A stretch of DNA of 64,000 bases. Source: Ornithinimicrobium pratense. Its GTDB lineage: Bacteria; Actinomycetota; Actinomycetes; Actinomycetales; Dermatophilaceae. The stretch spans positions 1,736,001-1,800,000 of the forward strand of contig NZ_CP044427.1 of assembly GCF_008843165.1 (NCBI RefSeq). Direction: 5' to 3'. Below, piece by piece: positions 50,334-57,647 of the stretch (position 1 is its first letter; every line of letters begins with the position of its first letter). A program made the translations under genes and the position numbers. The notes under the pieces were generated by a model. The model was not told the origin of the DNA, searched no databases, and saw only the letters and a program-made list of their open reading frames with translations.

Positions 50334-51175
50334 ACTGGGTCACCTGGTCGGTGCTCCTCCTCTGTCTGCTGCCGCTGGTGGCCCTCGCTGACCGTGGCGG
50401 GGTCCGGGCCCGCGCCGAGAAGCAGGTGCACCGGCTGGTGGAGGCGGGGTGGGCCCCGTCCCCGGACGTCCACGCGTCCGCCGTGGGCCAGGTGGCCCGG
50501 GAGGGGCACGTCGCCAACCTGACCGGGGTCGTGGGGTCGCTCACCGGGGTCCTCGTGCTGGCCCTCGCCGGCCTGCCGCCAGCGCGGCTGGGGTGGGGCT
50601 GGGCCCTGGGGTTGGTGATCGGCATGTACGCCGGCCGCCTCGCGGTCCACGCGCGTGCCGGCCGGCTGCGGACCGGTCGACGGGTGGCCGAGCTGCGGGA
50701 GCGACACGCCTGGGACTACCTGCCGCCGGAGGACCGCTCTGCGGTGAGCATCCACCTTGCCGTCGTGGCGGGCTCGGTGGCCCTCGTTGCGGGGCTTTTC
50801 GCCACGACGGGCGGGGCGGCTGATCCTTGGCCACTGCTTCTCCTGGGCAGCGCCGTGGCGTGGGGCCTGGTGCCGCTGGTCGCGGCCCAGTTGATGGCCC
50901 GCGCCGCTCTGGCTGCGAACACCCGGGACGCCTTGCGGTGGCAGGACGCCTGGCGCTCGGTCATCGTGCGGGACCTCGTCCAGCTGCTAGGCACCTCCTC
51001 GCTCCTCGCGGTCCTGAGCCTGTGGTCAGCCACTGCGGAGTGGCCGGCACCCGCCTGGACGAACGTCGCCGTACTGCTCGGCTTCGCCGCCACGCTCCTC
51101 GGCATGACCCTGCCCGTCTTCGGACGCCCGGTGATCGTCCCCGCCCGCTCGAGCACCCAGGATGCATCATGCTGA
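50321..51175 (+). CDS. Eight-helix membrane protein of unknown function in a GntR operon
   Basis: A 284-residue protein. One helix near the N-terminus (WSVLLLCLLPLVALAD), a soluble stretch, then helices at about 72-90, 92-110, 146-166, 172-195, 218-240 and 247-268. The loops are Arg-rich. Family not recognised. The YtrA-type GntR regulator often pairs with membrane or ABC proteins in Gram-positives, and here it overlaps the stop of this gene by seven bases. The GTG start lies in the operator spacer. No ATPase is nearby, so a transporter role is only a guess. Confidence 0.7.
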   Translation: MDGTNWVTWSVLLLCLLPLVALADRGGVRARAEKQVHRLVEAGWAPSPDVHASAVGQVAREGHVANLTGVVGSLTGVLVLALAGLPPARLGWGWALGLVIGMYAGRLAVHARAGRLRTGRRVAELRERHAWDYLPPEDRSAVSIHLAVVAGSVALVAGLFATTGGAADPWPLLLLGSAVAWGLVPLVAAQLMARAALAANTRDALRWQDAWRSVIVRDLVQLLGTSSLLAVLSLWSATAEWPAPAWTNVAVLLGFAATLLGMTLPVFGRPVIVPARSSTQDASC

Positions 51176-51516
51176 TAGAGGCCGACCCGAAGCTGCCCAC
51201 GCCGGTCTACGAGCAGGTCGTCGAGCAGGTGGTCGAGGGGATCCGCACCGGTCAGCTGGTGCCTGGCGACAAGCTGCCTTCGGTGCGGCAGCTGGCCAGC
51301 GACCTGGGGCTCGCGGCCAACACCGTCGCGAAGGCCTACCGCCAGCTGGAGGAGGAGGGGCACGTCGAGACCCGCGGCCGGGGCGGCACCCTGGTTCGCG
51401 ACGAGCTGGCCCCCGCCCTGCCGAGCCGGACCGCGGCGGAAGAGTTCGCTGAGACGGCACGCCAGGCGGGCCTGGACCTTCAGCAGGCTATCGGGTTGCT
51501 CCGGCGGACCTGGTGA
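51169..51516 (+). CDS. GntR-family (YtrA-type) transcriptional regulator
   Basis: A 115-residue short regulator, MLIEADPKLPTPVYEQVVEQ, winged helix GDKLPSVRQLASDLGLAANT with VAKAYRQLEEEGHVETRGRG, and a short helical dimerisation tail (about 75-115) typical of the YtrA subfamily, which lacks a large ligand domain. It overlaps the membrane-protein gene by seven bases, so it is made from the same transcript and should autoregulate through the palindrome at 50310-50333. Effector unknown. Confidence 0.88.
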   Translation: MLIEADPKLPTPVYEQVVEQVVEGIRTGQLVPGDKLPSVRQLASDLGLAANTVAKAYRQLEEEGHVETRGRGGTLVRDELAPALPSRTAAEEFAETARQAGLDLQQAIGLLRRTW

Positions 51517-51577
51517 CGCCGGTCGATGCCCGCGCAGTCCGCGACAGGGCGCACAGAGCGGGTCCCGGCCCGCTCCT

Positions 51578-52219
51578 CTACGGCGTATCGACGTCCGTCC
51601 CGGAGGCGAGGTCGCCGCACTCGACGAGCCCCGGCCGGGTCCTGCGCAGGTAGGCCCGTGCGCCGGCGTCGCCGCGCGCGACGTCGAGCACCGGCTGCCA
51701 GTGGTCCTGGCCGAGCAGCACCGGGTGGCCCGGGACGCCCCGGTATGCCGCCCGCACCAGGGCGTCTCCTCCCACCCCTCCGGCACCGGCCGGGCGGGCG
51801 TCGAGCAGCCGCGCGATGACGTCGGGCCCCACGTCGGGCAGGTCGACGAGATGCACGAGCGCCTGGGTTGGTATGGAGCGGCCGCGGGTCGCCAGCGCGG
51901 TCAGGCCCGCCCGCAGCGACTCACCCATCCCTTCTTCCCACGTCCCGCACCGCACTGCTGAGACCCGGGTGTCGGTCATGTCGGCGAGCAGGGTCTCGAC
52001 CTCCTCCGCCGCGGCACCGGTGACGACGAGGACGTCGCCGCACCCTCCGTCGTGCAACGTCCGCACGGCGCGGACGACCCAGGGGCCGGAACCGTCGTCC
52101 GCGAGGGCCTTGGGCCCTCCGTACCTGCGTCCCGCTCCCGCAGCCAGAAGCAACCCGGTGGTCCGGGCGGACGCGCGGGCGGGCGGGCGGTCGCTCCGCG
52201 GCGGGGACGGCATGCTCAT
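51578..52219 (-). CDS. MobA/MocA-like nucleotidyltransferase
   Basis: A 213-residue nucleotidyltransferase. Signature LLLAAGAGRRYGGPKALADD (about 22-41) is the CTP/GTP loop, and LVHLVDLPDVGPDVI supplies the metal-binding Asp. These enzymes attach CMP or GMP to molybdopterin; the MocA-type gives the MCD cofactor that CoxL-like enzymes need. Close position to XdhC and MoxR genes fits such a role, though MobA-type assignment is also possible. Start ATG at 52219; a CAGACT box lies seven bases upstream. The gene diverges from the PPOX gene. Confidence 0.8.
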   Translation of the reverse strand: MSMPSPPRSDRPPARASARTTGLLLAAGAGRRYGGPKALADDGSGPWVVRAVRTLHDGGCGDVLVVTGAAAEEVETLLADMTDTRVSAVRCGTWEEGMGESLRAGLTALATRGRSIPTQALVHLVDLPDVGPDVIARLLDARPAGAGGVGGDALVRAAYRGVPGHPVLLGQDHWQPVLDVARGDAGARAYLRRTRPGLVECGDLASGTDVDTP

Positions 52220-52262
52220 GTCCGCCAGTCTGCCTGTCGGTCCGGTGCGCCAGGATGGGGGG

Positions 52263-52631
52263 ATGAGCATCCTGGTGGACCTGTCCGAGCTGGCCGGGGT
52301 GGTGGCGAGGCACCCCACCGCCTACCTGCTGATCGCCGGCGAGGACCGGCCGCACGTCGGCGAGGTTGAGGTCAAGGTGGGTGACGGCGTGCTCATCGTG
52401 CCGCGACCTGGCCGGACGGCCCGCCGGGTCCTGCCCGCGCGGCCACTGGTGACCCTGCTCCTGCCACCGCACGAGCCGGACGGCTACAGCCTGGTGGTCG
52501 ACGGATCGGCCGAGCTGGTCGACGAGCAGGTGCGAATCACCCCTAGCCATGCCGTGCTGCACCGCCGGCCACGTCCCGACTCCCCGCCGTCGGCGACCGC
52601 CTGCGAGGGCGACTGCCAACCGCTGTCATGA
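52263..52631 (+). CDS. Pyridoxamine-5'-phosphate-oxidase-like (PPOX) protein
   Basis: A 122-residue split-barrel protein, SILVDLSELAGVVARHPTAY then HVGEVEVKVGDGVLIVPRPG and GYSLVVDGSAELVDEQVRIT. This short form lacks several FMN-contact segments of full PNPOx proteins and may bind flavin or heme, or neither. C-terminus is His/Pro/Cys-containing (VLHRRPRPDSPPSATACEGD). Its stop overlaps the pentapeptide gene as ATGA, so the two are coupled. Function unknown. Confidence 0.75.
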   Translation: MSILVDLSELAGVVARHPTAYLLIAGEDRPHVGEVEVKVGDGVLIVPRPGRTARRVLPARPLVTLLLPPHEPDGYSLVVDGSAELVDEQVRITPSHAVLHRRPRPDSPPSATACEGDCQPLS

Positions 52632-53227
52632 CAAAGGAGGTCGTGGGCCAGCGGTTCGTCGACGAGGACTGGTATGCCGCCGAGCTCTCCTCGCGGACCT
52701 ACCGGGACTGCGCCTTCGTCGACGTTGACCTTACGGAGGCCGAGACCAGCGGCTGCCGCTTCGAGGGGTGCTCCTTCGAACAGGTCAGGCTCAACGCCTC
52801 CATCCATCGACAGTCTTCCTTCACCGCCTGCACCTTCGGCACGACCTCGTTCTTCGACGCCACGCTGGAGGGCTGCCGGTTCGACGGCAGCAGCTTCGTC
52901 CGGTGCTCGCTGTCGGCCCTGACCGTCCAGGGCGGCTCGTGGTGGGGCGTGAGCTTGGTGGGTGCCGACCTGCGCAAACAGGTGCTGCGCGACCTACGGC
53001 TCGTCGACGCAGACCTGTCCGAGGCCGACCTGCGCGACGTCGACCTTCGCGGCAGCGACCTGTCGGGCAGCGTCCTGCGCTCTGCCCGCCTGGACCGGGC
53101 AGACCTGCGCGGGACGACACTGGCCGGTGCCGACCTAACCGGTGCGGCGGTGCGTGGCGCCCGGCTCGACCTGCTGGGCGCCGTCGCCCTGAGCACCTCG
53201 CTGGGAGCTGTCGTGGAGCCGGACTGA
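52628..53227 (+). CDS. Pentapeptide-repeat protein (McbG/Qnr-like fold)
   Basis: A 199-residue right-handed quadrilateral beta helix. Repeats of A/C-D/x-L/F-x-x run throughout, for example CRFEGCSFEQVRLNASIHRQ, ADLSEADLRDVDLRGSDLSG and ADLRGTTLAGADLTG. The N-terminal half has the more divergent units (W-x-x-x-E-L-S-S-R-T-Y-R-D-C). Related proteins such as MfpA and Qnr mimic DNA and protect gyrase from quinolones; length fits MfpA/McbG-like proteins, but that role is unproven here. Coupled to the PPOX gene by a four-base overlap. Confidence 0.85.
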   Translation: MTKEVVGQRFVDEDWYAAELSSRTYRDCAFVDVDLTEAETSGCRFEGCSFEQVRLNASIHRQSSFTACTFGTTSFFDATLEGCRFDGSSFVRCSLSALTVQGGSWWGVSLVGADLRKQVLRDLRLVDADLSEADLRDVDLRGSDLSGSVLRSARLDRADLRGTTLAGADLTGAAVRGARLDLLGAVALSTSLGAVVEPD

Positions 53228-53260
53228 CCGGCTTCACAACGTTGCGGTGAGGCCGGCGCA

Positions 53261-53297
53261 GGACCGGTCGAGGTAAAGGTTGGGCAAAATCCGGTCC
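53261..53297. repeat. Inverted repeat between pentapeptide and SGNH genes
   Basis: GGACCGG (53261-53267) is repeated inverted as CCGGTCC (53291-53297) with a 23-base spacer containing AGGTAAAGGTTGGG. It may be the terminator of the pentapeptide operon or an operator for the downstream lipase gene. Confidence 0.35.
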
Positions 53298-53335
53298 GGA
53301 CGCCTTGCGCGGCGTCGGGCAGGAGCGGGAGCGTC

Positions 53336-54415
53336 ATGGACATGAGCCTCCGACCCAGGACCGCACTCACCTCCATCTCCTCGCTCTCGACGCTCGGTCT
53401 GCTGGCCGGGGCCGCGCTGCCCGTCCAGGCGGAGGAGCCTGTGCACTACGTCGCCCTGGGCGACTCCTTCTCCGCCGGGACCGGCACCCGCGCGAAGGTC
53501 GACGACTGTTACCGCTCGCCCCACGGCTACCCGGCCCTGCTGGCGGACGCGCACGGCCTGCAGTTGGACTACCAGGCCTGCTCCAGCGCCGACACTGAAG
53601 ACGTGCACCGTGATCAGCTAGACGCCCTCTCCCCCGCCACCGACTACGTGACGATGACGATCGGCGGCAACGACCTCGGGTACGCCGGGGTGATCACCCA
53701 GTGCGCCCTGCCCGGATGGCTGTCCAACTGTGAGGGCCGGATCAACGACGCCCTCGAGCTCCTGCACAGCCAGATGCCGCAGCGCTACGACGTGCTCTTT
53801 GCCGAGATCGGCGTCCGGGCCCCGGCCGCGGACGTCGTCATCGGCACCTACCCCCACCTGTTCAGCGGGCGTAACTGCAACCTCGCCACCTTCTTCACCG
53901 CCGCCGAGATGCGGGCCCTCAACGGTGCGACCGACCAGCTGGCCGACGTCATCGCGGACCGGACGCAGGCGGCCGGGTTCCGGTATGTCGATGCCCGCCC
54001 CGCTTTCCAGGGCCATGCCGTGTGCGACTCACCGGAGTGGGTCAACGGGCTGAGCTGGCCGATCCAGGAGTCCTACCACCCCAACCGGGACGGCAACATC
54101 GGTTACGCCGACATCTTCTGGCCGGGCACCTCCGGCAGCACGACAACGCGGACCACCACCGACACGGGCACTGCCTCAACCGACCAGACATCCGCGTCCC
54201 GCGCCCAGCAGGTGCGGGCCCAGGCCGATGCGGTCCTGGCGATGGACCTGACCGGCTCGGCCAACCTGCGACAAGCACGCTCGGCGGGTGTCCCCACCGG
54301 TGAGCTGGTGCGTCTGGTGGCACAGCTGCGCTCGGGCGACGTCGCGACCGTGGAGAAGGCCCTGGCCGGTCTGGCCGCTCTCAACGAGCGGCACGCCATC
54401 CGCGCCGGACGCTAG
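53336..54415 (+). CDS. Secreted SGNH/GDSL hydrolase
   Basis: A 359-residue exported esterase. Signal peptide about 1-32 (ending LPVQA). Block I is GDSFSAGTG (nucleophile Ser), block II-III is TMTIGGNDLGYAG, block V is SYHPNRDGNIGYADIF with the catalytic His. Paired cysteines near 58, 82, 122 and others fit the disulfide-bonded Streptomyces lipase fold. Residues about 262-359 form a Thr/Ser/Ala linker and a small helical domain (RAQQVRAQADAVLAMDLTGS) not found in the basic enzymes. Ribosome site GGAGCGGGAG before the ATG. Substrate unknown. Confidence 0.88.
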   Translation: MDMSLRPRTALTSISSLSTLGLLAGAALPVQAEEPVHYVALGDSFSAGTGTRAKVDDCYRSPHGYPALLADAHGLQLDYQACSSADTEDVHRDQLDALSPATDYVTMTIGGNDLGYAGVITQCALPGWLSNCEGRINDALELLHSQMPQRYDVLFAEIGVRAPAADVVIGTYPHLFSGRNCNLATFFTAAEMRALNGATDQLADVIADRTQAAGFRYVDARPAFQGHAVCDSPEWVNGLSWPIQESYHPNRDGNIGYADIFWPGTSGSTTTRTTTDTGTASTDQTSASRAQQVRAQADAVLAMDLTGSANLRQARSAGVPTGELVRLVAQLRSGDVATVEKALAGLAALNERHAIRAGR

Positions 54416-54439
54416 CGACCGGTCACGCTCGTCTGCTTC

Positions 54440-55453
54440 TCAGACGAAGCGGACCCAGTTCGCCCCGTTGCCGATCTCGGCGACGTCCACCTGGGTCAGG
54501 GTGCCGTCCTGCCCGACGTCGAGCAGCACTGCCTCGGTCGCGCGCTCGCCGACGGAGACGACATACCTGCCGTCGTCGCTGACCCTGAAGCCGCGCGGCT
54601 GCGTGGGCACCGGGGTGAAGCCCACCGGCTCGCCCAGACGCCCGTCCTGCAGTGGCACGGAGGTGATCAGGGATGAGGTGCGCTCCGAGGCCAGCACCAG
54701 GTCACCCGCGATGCCGACGTCCGCGCCCCAGATGAGGTGCTCCTCGAGGGGGTCGGCGTCCATCCGGCTGTGTGACAGGCCCTGGGACGGGTCGACAAAG
54801 TGGACCGCCTCGTGCGGCTGCAGGGTGCCGTCGCTCTGCACGGTGAGCCGGAACACCTCGCCGGAGAACTCGGTGACCAGGTAGGCGTTGTTGCCGTCCC
54901 CGTTGAGGATGAGGTGCCGTGGCCCTGAGCCCTCGGGCATCGCCAGGGTGGGGGGGTCAAGAGGCCTGAGCGCGCCGTCGGGTGAGAGCGCGTGCTGGGA
55001 GACCAGGTCGTCGCCCAGCGAGACGAACCAGGCGTGGCCGGCACGGGCGATGACGCAGTGCAGGTTGGCGTTCTCGGTCCGTGCGGTGGGCTCCCCCACG
55101 ACTCCCTCCTGGACCGGCCACACCAGGCCGACCCCCCCGCCGTAGGAGGCCCCGAGCAGGAGCGTCCCCCCGTGCGAGAGTTCCAGATAGGTCATCGAGT
55201 CCTCGACCTCGGTGCGTGAACGCTCGGCCAGCTCCCCCGACTCACGGTCCAGGCTCAGGGTCGCAATCCCGGCGTGCTCACCCTTGTACGCGGCGTAGAC
55301 CAGGTCGCGCTCACGGTCCACCGCGAAGGAGCCGCATCCCTCCAGGCCCCCGGTGGTGGCCAGCACCTCCAACCGGGGTCGGTCCCCGCGGTGCAGACGC
55401 AGGGTGCTGATGGTGCCGTCTCCGGCGTTGGCGATGAGCACGATCTCGGTCAT
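54440..55453 (-). CDS. Lactonase-family beta-propeller (6-phosphogluconolactonase-like)
   Basis: A 337-residue seven-bladed propeller of the Pgl/YkgB kind. Repeating blades are seen as TISTLRLHRGDRPRLEVLAT, FAVDRERDLVYAAYKGEHAG, SGPRHLILNGDGNNAYLVTE, and PRGFRVSDDGRYVVSVGERA. Known members hydrolyse 6-phosphogluconolactone or related lactones; more distant members do other chemistry. No signal peptide. The ATG lies six bases after a TAGCCT box (leaderless). It converges with the SGNH gene. Confidence 0.85.
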   Translation of the reverse strand: MTEIVLIANAGDGTISTLRLHRGDRPRLEVLATTGGLEGCGSFAVDRERDLVYAAYKGEHAGIATLSLDRESGELAERSRTEVEDSMTYLELSHGGTLLLGASYGGGVGLVWPVQEGVVGEPTARTENANLHCVIARAGHAWFVSLGDDLVSQHALSPDGALRPLDPPTLAMPEGSGPRHLILNGDGNNAYLVTEFSGEVFRLTVQSDGTLQPHEAVHFVDPSQGLSHSRMDADPLEEHLIWGADVGIAGDLVLASERTSSLITSVPLQDGRLGEPVGFTPVPTQPRGFRVSDDGRYVVSVGERATEAVLLDVGQDGTLTQVDVAEIGNGANWVRFV

Positions 55454-55459
55454 ATCCTC

Positions 55460-55465
55460 AGGCTA
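55460..55465 (-). promoter_or_regulatory. -10 box of the lactonase gene, leaderless
   Basis: TAGCCT on the minus strand ends six bases before the ATG at 55453. Confidence 0.5.
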
Positions 55466-55560
55466 GGCGGGTGCGTCGCGGCTCTCATCCTCAAGAGGAG
55501 GTGCCCCGTGTGGCCGGCGAGGGGCGGTCACCGTGCGGTCGCGTCGGTGCCGCGCGGGCA

Positions 55561-55566
55561 TACCGT
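55561..55566 (+). promoter_or_regulatory. -10 box of the FUSC gene, leaderless
   Basis: TACCGT ends seven bases before the ATG at 55574 and fixes the FUSC start. It is part of a GGCATACC word. Confidence 0.45.
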
Positions 55567-55573
55567 AGGAACC

Positions 55574-56266
55574 ATGTGGCGCTTGCAGCAGCTCCCGCGC
55601 TGGCGGGCCCCGATCGTCGCGGTCAAGGCCGCCCTGGCCAGCGGGATCGCTTACCACCTGGGCTCGCTCCTGCCCGAGCCTGTTGATGGGTACAGCTACT
55701 ACGCCGCGCTGGGCGCCTTCACCGTGGTCGGGTTGGTCCTGGTGGACTCGGTCAAGGAGTCGCTGCAGGTTTTTGGCGCGGTGGGCCTGGGAGTGACCAT
55801 CGCGGTGGCGGTCCAGGCCTTGACCATCGCCAACCCCGTCACCGTCGCCCTCACCATCGCCATCGGCGTGCTGCTCGGCTCCTCCCGGTTGTTCGGGGCG
55901 CAGCGCACCTGGGCGCCCCTGGCCGCGCTCTTCGTCCTGGCCACCGGGGGCCAGGACCCCGAGCCGATGGCCCTGGGGTATGTCGTCCAGATCCCGCTCG
56001 GTGCCCTGGTCGGCGTCCTGGTCAACGTCGTGCTGTTCACGCCGCTCGGGGACGATGACCTCGAGCCGGCCGCCGCGGCAGTGCAGCAGCGGCTTGCGGT
56101 GCAGATGCGCAGCTACGCCGAGATCCTGCGCGACCAGAGCGGTGACGGGCTCCAGGAGGGGACGGCAACCCAGGGACAGGGGCGGGTCAGTGGCACCGAG
56201 GACGAGGTCCCGGAGGAGACCGAGGCAGCGGCCCGCCGGGGGACGTGGTGCATGACAACGTCGTAG
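55574..56266 (+). CDS. FUSC-family membrane protein, N-terminal part (probably frameshifted)
   Basis: A 230-residue frame with the membrane half of a FUSC/aromatic-acid-exporter-type protein. Helices at about 12-30, 40-57, 65-85, 87-105, 110-125 and 140-160 include GYSYYAALGAFTVVGLVLVD. The soluble tail (about 165-230) reads DLEPAAAAVQQRLAVQMRSY and then leaves register in a run of five G at 56238-56242, ending GTWCMTTS. The frame that follows (56245-56739) carries the rest of the family's cytoplasmic domain. One extra G would join both into about 387 residues, the family's normal size. Confidence 0.75.
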   Translation: MWRLQQLPRWRAPIVAVKAALASGIAYHLGSLLPEPVDGYSYYAALGAFTVVGLVLVDSVKESLQVFGAVGLGVTIAVAVQALTIANPVTVALTIAIGVLLGSSRLFGAQRTWAPLAALFVLATGGQDPEPMALGYVVQIPLGALVGVLVNVVLFTPLGDDDLEPAAAAVQQRLAVQMRSYAEILRDQSGDGLQEGTATQGQGRVSGTEDEVPEETEAAARRGTWCMTTS

Positions 56267-56739
56267 AGTTGGAGCAGGCGCAGGCCCGGCTCCGGTCGGC
56301 GATCGTCGAGGCGCGACGAGCCATGCGAGGCAACCCCAGGATTCGCCTGCGTCGGGACAAGACCACTCGCCAGTTGGACCGCGCCGAGGCGCTCAGCCGG
56401 TGTGCCGCGACGCTGATGGCCGTGGGGGTGGTGCTGGGACAGTCGGCCCCCGCCCTGAGCGAGGAGGGGATCGTCCTGCGTCGACGCTCGGCCACCGCCC
56501 TGGATCAGGCCGCGGACGTCTTCACCCAGCCCGGTGCCGCGCGTGCGGAGCCCGAGGTGGTGCAGCGGAGCAGGCACAGCCTCCAGCGGGTGCTGGAACA
56601 GTCCCAGTCCATGCCCTCCAGCGACGGCCTGGACGAGATCCTCTTCGGGGCCCTGGCCCTGGCAATCCGGGAGTGCCTGCGGACGTTCGCCAGGGAGGTC
56701 GCCGAGATCGTGGTGCCCGAGGCCGACGAGAGCGCATGA
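56245..56739 (+). CDS. FUSC-family cytoplasmic domain, C-terminal part (probably frameshifted)
   Basis: A 164-residue helical frame from HDNVVELEQAQARLRSAIVE to EIVVPEADESA. Segments RRDKTTRQLDRAEALSRCAA and LDEILFGALALAIRECLRTF fit the cytoplasmic bundle of FUSC/ArAE transporters. A GTG at 56245 could start it as a separate subunit overlapping the first frame by 22 bases, but there is no ribosome site. I favour one gene broken in a G run, either real or a sequencing error. Confidence 0.6.
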   Translation: MVHDNVVELEQAQARLRSAIVEARRAMRGNPRIRLRRDKTTRQLDRAEALSRCAATLMAVGVVLGQSAPALSEEGIVLRRRSATALDQAADVFTQPGAARAEPEVVQRSRHSLQRVLEQSQSMPSSDGLDEILFGALALAIRECLRTFAREVAEIVVPEADESA

Positions 56740-56875
56740 GCGGACCCTGCAGCTCGGCGACGGAACGGCATACCGATCCAGCGTGATGGCCACACGGGGT
56801 CGCACCGACTCGCCAGGACAAGCCTGCCCGCCGCGTACCACCCTGAAGGTTCGAAGACCACCCCGAGGAGGACCC

Positions 56876-57625
56876 ATGACCACGCTGCCTACCCAGCAGC
56901 CGCCCCTGTCCCTCGCGAAGCAGGACCCTGCCTCCCTGGGGGGCCGGCTCAGCGTGCTCTACCGGCAGCGCGCCGACCACGTGCGCCTGGAGGAACTGCT
57001 TCGTCAGCTGGACGCCACTCCGCTGGCGAAGCAACGGCCGGTCCTGCTCGACCTGTACCGCTTGGTCTTCCCGCACGCCTTCGCCGAGGAGTCCGTCCTG
57101 TGGCCGGTGCTGCGTCGAGTGCTGCCCGAGGGGAAAGAGCTGACCCTGCAGGTGGAGCAGGAGCATCAGGAGGTCAACGAGGTGGTGTCTCGGTTGGAAG
57201 ACCTGGACGTCGCGGATCCCGGGCGCGGACCGCTGCTGCAGCGTCTGGCCGACCTGCTGCGCGAAGACGTCCGCGACGAGGAGGACGAGCTGCTGCCCGG
57301 GCTGCAGCAGAAGCTCACCCTGGGTCAGCTGCGTCGCCTTGGGTTGTTGTGGGAGGTGGTGCGGCGGGTGTCCCCGACCCGCGCGCACCCCGTCGTGGCC
57401 CGCAGACCTCCCGGCAACGTGGTGGCTGCGCTGCCGTTGACCGTCATCGACCGGAGCAGGGACATGCTGGAGCGCGTCGCACTGCGCAGCGCGCCATCGA
57501 TCGCCGACCGCCTGGCCGTCCTCGACCACCGGCTGGGCAGGGCAGCACGCAGGGTCGAGCGGCTCCCGATGATGCGTGCGGGCGAGCACGCCTCGACGAG
57601 CGTCGGGCACGCGGCCAGTCTGTGA
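56876..57625 (+). CDS. Hemerythrin-like (HHE-domain) protein
   Basis: A 249-residue protein. The first 150 residues are a four-helix bundle with likely iron ligands in RADHVRLEELL, VFPHAFAEESVLWPVL and VEQEHQEVNEVV, and an acidic DVRDEEDELLPGL. The position where the family usually has a His (H-V-x-x-E-E) is Asp in REDVRDEEDEL, so the diiron site may be altered. Residues 150-249 are a second, basic helical region of unknown role. GAGGAG ribosome site just before the ATG. Hemerythrin-like proteins sense or scavenge O2 or NO. Followed 22 bases later by a GH43 gene. Confidence 0.82.
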   Translation: MTTLPTQQPPLSLAKQDPASLGGRLSVLYRQRADHVRLEELLRQLDATPLAKQRPVLLDLYRLVFPHAFAEESVLWPVLRRVLPEGKELTLQVEQEHQEVNEVVSRLEDLDVADPGRGPLLQRLADLLREDVRDEEDELLPGLQQKLTLGQLRRLGLLWEVVRRVSPTRAHPVVARRPPGNVVAALPLTVIDRSRDMLERVALRSAPSIADRLAVLDHRLGRAARRVERLPMMRAGEHASTSVGHAASL

Positions 57626-57647
57626 GCCGACCAACCATGAGCCAGGC

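Noticed and set aside
53261..53297. Inverted repeat as a mobile-element end
   Set aside because: No transposase, target duplication or second copy is visible.
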